From Patescibacteria group bacterium (GTDB lineage Bacteria; Patescibacteriota; Gracilibacteria; Peribacterales; Peribacteraceae), in contig JAHISE010000062.1 in NCBI GenBank assembly GCA_018818235.1, forward strand, positions 1-6,137: a stretch of 6,137 nt of DNA, written 5' to 3'. Below are positions 1 to 4,671 of the stretch, piece after piece. How positions within the stretch are numbered: the first letter of the stretch is position 1; each line of letters opens with the position of its first letter. The notes below the pieces were generated by a model. The model worked only from the letters and a program-made list of their open reading frames with translations. It did not search any database and had not been told where the DNA came from. The translations under genes were made by a program, and so were the position numbers.

Positions 1-1014
1 AGTTAAATCAAAAGTTTCTTTAACAGCTCGCTCGATCTCGCGATCGGAAACCTGACCTGTTCCAAAAGTAGTTACATGAACGGACACAGGTTCCGGATAA
101 CCGATTGCATACGCGATCTGAACTTCGCATTTATCGGCAAGTCGCGCGGCAACAATATTCTTTGCAACGTAACGGGCCATGTAGGCTCCTGATCTGTCCT
201 GCTTGTTGGGAACCTTTCCACTGAAAGCACCTCCACCATGGCGGCCCATTCCACCATAAGTATCTACAATTATTTTGCGTCCTGTAAGACCGGTATCACC
301 ATGCGGTCCGCCGATAATAAATTGTCCGGTTTCGTTTATAAGGAACTTGGTTTTATCATCCAGATAGCCATTGCAAACAGGCTTGATTACATGCTCAATA
401 ATTTCTGCACTGATTTGTTCGTGAGTAATTCCCTCATCATGTTGAGCGGCAATCACAACAGTATCAACTCTCTTAGGAAGATTATCCTCGCCATACTCAA
501 CCGTTACCTGACTTTTACCATCGGGACGAAGATAACTTAAACTTCCATCTTTTCGGACAGCTGCCAAACGTTTTGCAAGATTATGCGCAAGTGTGATGGG
601 GAGTGGCATTAGTTCCTTTGTCTCGTTACACGCATAACCGAACATTAAACCCTGATCCCCCGCCCCCTGTGCTTTGTGTTTCCCTTTCTCTGAACTTTCC
701 CCCTGCGCAATGTCGGGGCTCTGCTCGTGAATCACATTAAGTATGGAACAACTCTTATAATCGATTCCGTAATCGGCATTGCAGTACCCAATGTCTTTAA
801 GAACATCACGCGCGATCTTTTGAACATCAACATAAGTGCTGGTCGTAATCTCTCCACCGACTAAAATGAGCCCCGTGGTCGTATAACACTCGCAACAACA
901 CGCGCCATCGGGGTCGTCCGTAAGCATGGCGTCGAGTATTGCATCGGAGATCTGGTCACAGATTTTGTCTGGATGACCTTCGGTTACGGATTCGGAAGTG
1001 AAGAAGTAGGACAT
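1..1014 (-). CDS. metK: S-adenosylmethionine synthetase (methionine adenosyltransferase), 3' partial
   Basis: The enzyme makes SAM from methionine and ATP in the cytoplasm. The open frame runs from ATG at 1014-1012 to the window edge, 338 codons; family members are usually about 380-400 residues, so some 45-60 C-terminal residues are missing. Visible motifs: GHPDK at residues 13-17 (H14, D16, K17 of the active site), E42, the family signature GAGDQGLMFGYA at 117-128, TGRK at 244-247, and the second signature GGGAFSGK at 260-267, followed by K271 and D273. All catalytic residues I can place are present. Two oddities: residue 268, usually Asp after SGK, is Val, and residues 39-43 read CCCEC where the family usually has about one Cys. 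There is no Shine-Dalgarno sequence; the start is preceded by C-rich sequence. The leader carries a SAM riboswitch and attenuator, so feedback control by SAM is expected. Confidence 0.97.
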   Translation of the reverse strand, partial: MSYFFTSESVTEGHPDKICDQISDAILDAMLTDDPDGACCCECYTTTGLILVGGEITTSTYVDVQKIARDVLKDIGYCNADYGIDYKSCSILNVIHEQSPDIAQGESSEKGKHKAQGAGDQGLMFGYACNETKELMPLPITLAHNLAKRLAAVRKDGSLSYLRPDGKSQVTVEYGEDNLPKRVDTVVIAAQHDEGITHEQISAEIIEHVIKPVCNGYLDDKTKFLINETGQFIIGGPHGDTGLTGRKIIVDTYGGMGRHGGGAFSGKVPNKQDRSGAYMARYVAKNIVAARLADKCEVQIAYAIGYPEPVSVHVTTFGTGQVSDREIERAVKETFDLT

Positions 1015-1057
1015 GGGGTGAAGGGGTAAGGGGTAGTAATTATTAGGAGACTTGAGG

Positions 1058-1117
1058 GTCGCTGGTCGCTGGTCGCTGGTCTCGTTGGCTTGCGACGAAT
1101 GACTAGTGACCAGTGAC
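1058..1117. repeat. Heptamer-repeat inverted repeat in the metK leader
   Basis: Arms 1058-1081 and 1094-1117 (24 nt each) pair along their full length around a 12-nt loop. The left arm is three and a half copies of the 7-mer GTCGCTG. The right arm is a diverged 7-mer series (GAATGAC, TAGTGAC, CAGTGAC). Most differences between the arms are G opposite T, which would be G-U wobbles in plus-strand RNA but A-C mismatches in the metK transcript. It lies between the metK attenuator and the metK start, ending about 43 nt before the start codon. Function unknown. Confidence 0.8.
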
Positions 1118-1136
1118 TTATGCGTAATACGCTTAT

Positions 1137-1169
1137 AAAAAACAACTCTTCCCTGAAGGAGAAGAATTG
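1137..1169 (-). terminator. Intrinsic terminator of the metK riboswitch
   Basis: On the minus strand CAATTCTTCTCC (1169-1158) pairs with GGGAAGAGTTG (1153-1143) around a 4-nt loop, giving an 11-bp stem with two G-U pairs, followed directly by six T's (1142-1137). It lies 8 nt downstream of the aptamer and upstream of metK, the classical S-box attenuator position. Its 5' arm segment CTTCTCC (1164-1158) can instead pair with GGGGAAG (1187-1181) from the 3' side of the aptamer, a plausible antiterminator. Confidence 0.87.
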
Positions 1170-1176
1170 GACTAAG

Positions 1177-1277
1177 CTATCTTCCCCATTAGGGTCCAGA
1201 TTTACCACTTATCCCGCGCCTGCGGGAAGTTGGTGGGCAGCATAACGGGCTGGTTCCCTATCTGCCTCTCTTGATAG
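1177..1277 (-). ncRNA. SAM-I-like (S-box clan) riboswitch aptamer controlling metK
   Basis: This RNA element senses SAM and controls metK. Minus-strand reading: P1 is CTATC (1277-1273) with GATAG (1181-1177). Next comes the S-box joining sequence AAGAGAGG. P2 pairs GGCAG with CTGCC, and its tip is GGG-AACCAG-CCC. P3 is a long hairpin, ACC-A-ACTT with AAGT-GGT, capped by CCCGC/GCGGG. P4 is a short CCC-TAAT-GGG hairpin. The P2 loop bases CCAG can pair with CTGG in the P3-P4 joiner (about 1199-1196), at the place of the SAM-I pseudoknot but with different bases. The usual GGCAACC segment reads CCCACCAAC here, and no clear kink-turn is visible in P2, so this is a variant, perhaps closer to SAM-I/IV forms. 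Its position between a promoter and an intrinsic terminator before a SAM synthetase gene supports the call strongly. Confidence 0.86.
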
Positions 1278-1294
1278 AACTGTGATTTAGGCAA

Positions 1295-1322
1295 ATCTTA
1301 CTCGATTTTCGTGCTAAATCAA
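1295..1322 (-). promoter_or_regulatory. Predicted sigma70-type promoter for the metK leader
   Basis: On the minus strand TTGATT (1322-1317) and TAAGAT (1300-1295) are separated by 16 bp, each matching four of six consensus bases. Transcription would start near 1288, about 10 nt before P1 of the riboswitch. A 7-bp inverted repeat, GATTTAG/CTAAATC (1284-1290 and 1314-1320), encloses the -10 box and spacer and overlaps the -35 box; it could be an operator or a weak terminator for the upstream small gene. Confidence 0.5.
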
Positions 1323-1327
1323 GCAAA

Positions 1328-1588
1328 TTACGGACCTAATACATCACAATCATCTGCTTTTTCGCAGGAGTGTTTTCCAATGCATACTCCACACTGTCTG
1401 GCAGAATCCCATCTTAGGACACTCACATTTGCATTCCCTGCTCCTCGCGCTTTTCGGCATTTATGTTCGCATTCTGCTTTAATTTTTTGATTTCCATACA
1501 ACAAATCCGGTCGACTCCCAAACCTCTGCTTGCGTAGTTCCTCTCCTGCTGCAGGCCAATATTCGGCAATATCATTATCAATAATCAT
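1328..1588 (-). CDS. Small Cys-rich hypothetical protein
   Basis: I do not recognise this 86-residue protein. It has six cysteines in its C-terminal half (C40, C44, C66, C69, C75, C81), arranged as CxxxC, then CxxC with two further single Cys, plus H42 and H73. That spacing could form a small zinc-binding or disulfide-bonded fold. It is rich in Arg and Lys in the middle and has no signal peptide or membrane segment. The start ATG (1588-1586) has a Shine-Dalgarno-like GGAAG (1599-1595) six bases upstream, the only convincing one in the window, and an AT-rich stretch with TATATT (1620-1615) could be its -10 box. It reads toward the metK promoter and ends 6 bp before it. No competing long frame is seen on the other strand. 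With no homolog visible, coding status is uncertain. Confidence 0.5.
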   Translation of the reverse strand: MIIDNDIAEYWPAAGEELRKQRFGSRPDLLYGNQKIKAECEHKCRKARGAGNANVSVLRWDSARQCGVCIGKHSCEKADDCDVLGP

Positions 1589-1646
1589 ATATTTCTTCCA
1601 ACGCTACTCCACAAAATATAATATTACAATCTGAAACTTGAAAATA

Positions 1647-1729
1647 CGTTAATTCGTGTATTCGTTAATTCGTTTGTACCATTCCCCACATTTTGCTTTG
1701 CTACGAATCAACGAATTAACGGATCAACG
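1647..1729. repeat. Octamer-repeat inverted repeat upstream of zwf
   Basis: Arms 1647-1673 and 1703-1729 (27 nt each) pair at 22 of 27 positions around a 29-nt loop. Both arms are tandem 8-mers: CGTTAATT, CGTGTATT, CGTTAATT on the left and CGAATCAA, CGAATTAA, CGGATCAA, CGAAGCAA on the right. It lies between the starts of the divergent small gene and zwf, directly before the zwf promoter, so it is not placed like a terminator. Confidence 0.8.
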
Positions 1730-1741
1730 AAGCAACGGTTT

Positions 1742-1749
1742 GCTATACT
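1742..1749 (+). promoter_or_regulatory. Extended -10 promoter of zwf, predicting a leaderless mRNA
   Basis: TGCTATACT is an extended -10 element: TG, one base, then TATACT at 1744-1749, five of six consensus bases. Only seven bases separate it from the zwf ATG at 1757, so transcription would begin at or next to the start codon. No good -35 box is seen at the usual distance. The bases before the ATG are a C run with no ribosome binding site, which agrees with a leaderless message. Confidence 0.5.
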
Positions 1750-1756
1750 CCCCCCA

Positions 1757-3196
1757 ATGCCCCTCTCCACCTCCCACCCCTTCAGCCTAATAATCTTCGG
1801 AGCCTCCGGCCACCTTGCCAAGCTAAAACTATATCCGGAGCTTTATATACTCGAATTAAAGGAGCGTCTGCCAAAAGATTATTCAATCGTTGGGTTTTCG
1901 CGTACTGAGATGAGTGAAGATGAATTTAAAAAACTAGTTGAAGATTCGGTGCGAGAAAACATGCCGGCAGTTAATGAAGAAGTTCTGAAAAAGTTCTTAG
2001 ATCACATCAGTTACCATCAAGGACAATACTCAGACGAAGCTGACTTTAAATCACTGAATGAAAAACTGGAATCACTCGAAGAAAATTCGAATGATCTCGT
2101 CAGACTCGCCTACTTTTCGGTACCACCTGATGCATTTGGAAACATCGCACATAATCTATGCAAAGGCGGAGTTCATAATCCAACAATCCCTTTAGGCAGA
2201 GCCAAGTCGAGGCCCTTCCGCTGCATTGTAGAAAAACCGGTCGGCCACGATCTTAAAACTTTTCAGGAAATCAAAAAAGGACTCATAGGATGTTTTAAAG
2301 AAGAAGAGATTTTCCTATTGGATCATTACCTTGGTAAAGAAGCTGTCAGAAATATATTCTATCTGCGTTACGCCAATCCAATCTTAGAAAAACTCCTCGA
2401 TAGCAAACTGATTCATCATATAGAAATCACAGCATTCGAAGAGGCGGGATTGGACGGGCGTGCAGGATACTTTGAGCACACTGGAACTTTCCGTGACATG
2501 TTCCAAAGTCATCTGCTTATGATGGCATCACTTTTAACTATGGAGCTTGTCGAAAAAGATGAGTCGATGCTCAAAAGCAGATTGGATGCTCTTAAACAAT
2601 TTTACCTTCCGCCTTCATCTGACTTGAGCGACGTTGTTATGCAAGCTCAGTATGATTCTTACAAACAAGAAGATGGCACTGCACCCGACTCCAGAACAAA
2701 CACATTTTGCGCTTTAAAGCTCCTTACAAGCGCGGGAGAGTATCAAGGAGTCCCCTTTTACCTTAGATCAGGAAAACGTCTTAAAAAGAAAGAAACACGC
2801 ATTACTGTGGCGTTCAAAAAAGGACCTAATGGCACCGAAGGAATCTGCGAGAATTGTCTGGATATTATCCTTCAAGGAGAAGCGGGGATGAAGGTTCATT
2901 TACAAACCAAAATGGGTGGAACAGTGCCAAAATTCAGACCTCTGATACTGGAAGATCCGCTTGTATGTACGGGAGATTGCCTCCCTGAACACAGTTTATT
3001 GATACTGGAAGCAATAGCAGGATCACGCCTGTGGTTTCTTACTTTTGATGAAGTTCAGGCGGCATGGAGACTTATAGATCCTTTGCAGAGTTACCTTGAT
3101 GATCCCGAAACTGAGTTACATTTATATAAAGCAGGGAGCGGGGGAGTGGAGGCTGCGGAGGAATGGGTGAGGCGGGATGGGGTTAGATGGATGTAG
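1757..3196 (+). CDS. zwf: Glucose-6-phosphate 1-dehydrogenase
   Basis: The enzyme oxidises glucose-6-phosphate to 6-phosphogluconolactone, reducing NADP+, the first step of the oxidative pentose phosphate pathway. The 479 residues match the usual family length. The N-terminal Rossmann motif is GASGHLA (15-21), followed by K24, which aligns with the substrate-binding Lys of the GDLAKRK motif. EKPVG is at 159-163, the family signature DHYLGKE at 189-195, and the catalytic His is expected at H252 in the FQSHL segment after GRAGYF (234-239). RSGKRL is at 337-342. Two departures from the norm: Asp of GASGDLA is His19, and the Arg usually found in RIDHYLGKE is Leu187. R49 after the second strand fits NADP+ use. 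pgl follows 101 bp downstream on the same strand, giving the next enzyme of the pathway. Confidence 0.97.
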   Translation: MPLSTSHPFSLIIFGASGHLAKLKLYPELYILELKERLPKDYSIVGFSRTEMSEDEFKKLVEDSVRENMPAVNEEVLKKFLDHISYHQGQYSDEADFKSLNEKLESLEENSNDLVRLAYFSVPPDAFGNIAHNLCKGGVHNPTIPLGRAKSRPFRCIVEKPVGHDLKTFQEIKKGLIGCFKEEEIFLLDHYLGKEAVRNIFYLRYANPILEKLLDSKLIHHIEITAFEEAGLDGRAGYFEHTGTFRDMFQSHLLMMASLLTMELVEKDESMLKSRLDALKQFYLPPSSDLSDVVMQAQYDSYKQEDGTAPDSRTNTFCALKLLTSAGEYQGVPFYLRSGKRLKKKETRITVAFKKGPNGTEGICENCLDIILQGEAGMKVHLQTKMGGTVPKFRPLILEDPLVCTGDCLPEHSLLILEAIAGSRLWFLTFDEVQAAWRLIDPLQSYLDDPETELHLYKAGSGGVEAAEEWVRRDGVRWM

Positions 3197-3203
3197 TGAA
3201 GAA

Positions 3204-3295
3204 AATGAATAATGAATAATTAATAATGAATAATTAATAATGTTATAGTTAATACGATCATAGAGTTCGTCATTCTTCATTCTTCATTATTCATT
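3204..3295. repeat. AT-rich inverted repeat between zwf and pgl
   Basis: Arms 3204-3228 and 3271-3295 (25 nt each) pair at 22 of 25 positions around a 42-nt loop. The left arm and loop are tandem variants of AATGAATAAT and AATTAATAATG; the right arm is built of CATTCTT and CATTATT words. The left arm begins 8 nt after the zwf stop and the right arm ends 2 nt before the pgl ATG, so the element fills the spacer. There is no T-run after it. The loop contains TATAGT (3244-3249), a possible -10 box for a separate pgl transcript, without a good -35 box. Confidence 0.8.
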
Positions 3296-3297
3296 CA

Positions 3298-3993
3298 ATG
3301 CAATTTATTCCAACAACATCACAAAAAGATTTTGTTCGCCAAGGAGTTCAATCCCTAAAGGAGTCCATCACCCATGCGTTTGAAAAGCATGGCTCCTGTT
3401 GCCTCGGACTTTCCGGCGGCTCTACTCCCCGACCGATTTACGAAGAATTGGGTAAAGAGGATATAGATTGGTCAAAAGTGACAGTTTTCTTAACAGATGA
3501 AAGGTATGTTTTACCTGATGATGAAGATAGTAATCAGAAAATGGTCACTGACACACTTCTTAAGCACGCTTCAGTCCCCCACTCTAATCTAATTTTTCCT
3601 GATACCTCACTCCCGATTGATGACTGCATCGGAGATTATTCGGAGCAACTTAAGAAGATGATTGATGATTCCGAATGGCTCCCGGATGTGATTACACTCG
3701 GACTTGGAACAGACGGACACATCGCATCACTGTTCCCTCCGGTTCCCGAAATTGCTATGACTGATTTATGTTTTGCACTCCATACAACAACTGATAACTT
3801 CGAAGTCCCCGATCGCATAAGCCTCGCACTAAATGTAATCGGCTCTGCATCCGATCATATCTTTTTCCTGAAAGGTGAAGATAAGAAAAAGGTTTGGGAA
3901 GAGATGATGGAGAGTGGGGAGGGGGAAAGCAGGTGGCCGGCTAAACGTATACTTGAACCACCTGATCGTGCGACTATTATTACACAATGGTAA
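3298..3993 (+). CDS. pgl: 6-phosphogluconolactonase
   Basis: The enzyme hydrolyses 6-phosphogluconolactone to 6-phosphogluconate, the step after Zwf. The 231 residues are typical of the DevB/SOL (glucosamine-6-phosphate isomerase-like) family. Motifs: LSGGSTP at 38-44 (phosphate binding), TDERYV at 66-71, N79, LGLGTDGHIASLFP at 134-147 holding the likely catalytic D139 and H141, and PDRIS at 171-175 with R173. The ATG at 3298 fits the normal N-terminus; the preceding bases form the right arm of a hairpin and contain no ribosome binding site. The gene follows zwf and is probably co-expressed with it, though a weak promoter inside the spacer is possible. It converges on yraN. Confidence 0.97.
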   Translation: MQFIPTTSQKDFVRQGVQSLKESITHAFEKHGSCCLGLSGGSTPRPIYEELGKEDIDWSKVTVFLTDERYVLPDDEDSNQKMVTDTLLKHASVPHSNLIFPDTSLPIDDCIGDYSEQLKKMIDDSEWLPDVITLGLGTDGHIASLFPPVPEIAMTDLCFALHTTTDNFEVPDRISLALNVIGSASDHIFFLKGEDKKKVWEEMMESGEGESRWPAKRILEPPDRATIITQW

Positions 3994-4008
3994 GCCTATT
4001 TAGTTTAC

Positions 4009-4108
4009 TAGTTACAAGTTAACTGGTTTCTAGTTCGTAGGTAAAGAAATGGCTAAACTGTTATTAGTAATCGAACTAGCAACTAGCAAACTAGTTAACT
4101 TGTAACTA
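4009..4108. repeat. Long inverted repeat between convergent pgl and yraN
   Basis: The left arm 4009-4037 pairs with 4072-4108. Twenty-one positions pair with one G-T wobble, then CTAGTTCG pairs after an 8-nt insertion in the right arm, itself an extra CTAGTTG-type word. The words CTAGTT and AGTTAACT recur throughout. The right arm overlaps the yraN stop codon. The position between convergent genes would suit a two-way terminator, but neither side has a T-run, so only the structure is certain. Confidence 0.8.
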
Positions 4109-4513
4109 TTCAAAAGTTATCGCCTTAAAATGCTCAGAAACCTTTCCGCCAACAACGCATATTAGGTCCACCCGATATCCCTCCTCATATTCATTCTTAG
4201 CGACCCACTTTCGCACAGCTCTGAACAACTTCTTCTTTTTAAAATGAGTGAAGTTTGCAAGAGGAGAATAGTCACCAAAAGATTTTTTTAATGACTTAAC
4301 TTCTATAAAAACAAGTATGCGGTTCTCTGGATCAAAAGCGATGATATCAATCTCGTTGTGACCCAAACGAACATTTTGCGCATATAATTTGTAACCAAGT
4401 AAACGAATATATTCCAAAGCAACAGCTTCACCATCCATTCCCACCTGCATATGTGGAGCAGGGGACTTTTGTTTTTTACTATTTGCCAAGTTTGATTCAC
4501 GGGGGACGTTCAT
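4106..4513 (-). CDS. yraN: UPF0102 (YraN-type) nuclease-fold protein
   Basis: This family has a restriction-endonuclease-like fold; its cellular role is not settled, though its genes often lie beside DNA uptake and recombination genes such as comM and dprA. The 135 residues show the family pattern: GMDGE at 25-29, LGY at 39-41, N47, then the nuclease core E54-I-D56 and E71-V-K73, and D116 in the last strand. A basic, Ser-rich stretch of about 20 residues precedes the conserved domain. An ATG at M22 (4450-4448) could be the true start; neither start has a Shine-Dalgarno sequence, so I keep the longer frame. It is divergent from comM with a 158-bp spacer. Confidence 0.95.
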   Translation of the reverse strand: MNVPRESNLANSKKQKSPAPHMQVGMDGEAVALEYIRLLGYKLYAQNVRLGHNEIDIIAFDPENRILVFIEVKSLKKSFGDYSPLANFTHFKKKKLFRAVRKWVAKNEYEEGYRVDLICVVGGKVSEHFKAITFE

Positions 4514-4554
4514 ACAGTCACTAGCCCCGTATCCAATAAATTTATGAACGAATA

Positions 4555-4560
4555 ATTATA
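4555..4560 (-). promoter_or_regulatory. Predicted -10 box for yraN
   Basis: A perfect TATAAT on the minus strand lies about 42 bp before the yraN ATG, predicting a leader of roughly 35 nt. The best -35 candidate, TTGGCC, is only 14 bp upstream, so the -35 assignment is poor. Confidence 0.4.
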
Positions 4561-4594
4561 TTGGGTGCGGGACAGGCCAATATCTCACCATAAA

Positions 4595-4648
4595 GGTGTA
4601 CGAAAGTCCATCTAAACTAGTTGAATAAATGGTGTACTTAAGTACACT
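4595..4648 (+). promoter_or_regulatory. comM promoter with overlapping palindromic operator candidate
   Basis: TTGAAT (4621-4626) and TACACT (4643-4648), 16 bp apart, form a plausible sigma70 promoter with a leader of about 17 nt before the comM ATG at 4672. GTGTACTTAAGTACAC (4632-4647) is a perfect 16-bp palindrome covering most of the spacer and the -10 box, the usual place for a repressor. The half-site GGTGTAC recurs at 4595-4601, exactly 36 bp before its copy at 4631-4637. The binding protein is unknown. Confidence 0.5.
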
Positions 4649-4671
4649 CTAGCCCAAATTCCCCAAACACC

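Noticed and set aside
238..540. Open frame of 100 codons on the plus strand
   Set aside because: It lies wholly antisense within metK, whose protein motifs are unmistakable; it shows no recognisable protein.
1058..1117. CRISPR-like array from the repeated GTCGCTG words
   Set aside because: The units are 7 nt with no spacers and no cas genes nearby; this is a simple tandem repeat within a hairpin.
984..1208. Open frame of 74 codons on the minus strand over the metK start and leader
   Set aside because: It reads through the attenuator terminator and tandem repeats and overlaps metK in another frame; the protein is low-complexity.
3134..3182. G-quadruplex candidate at the 3' end of zwf
   Set aside because: G runs are present but one loop is about 20 nt, and the G richness follows from Gly, Glu, Arg and Trp codons; too weak to claim.
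3636..3818. Minus-strand open frame inside pgl
   Set aside because: Shadow of the conserved pgl frame that includes the LGLGTDGH motif.
4009..4108. Intrinsic bidirectional terminator
   Set aside because: The stem is strong and well placed, but no T-run follows on either strand, so it is listed only as an inverted repeat.
4303..4500. Second minus-strand open frame overlapping yraN
   Set aside because: The other frame holds the conserved EID/EVK nuclease motifs; this one has no family resemblance.
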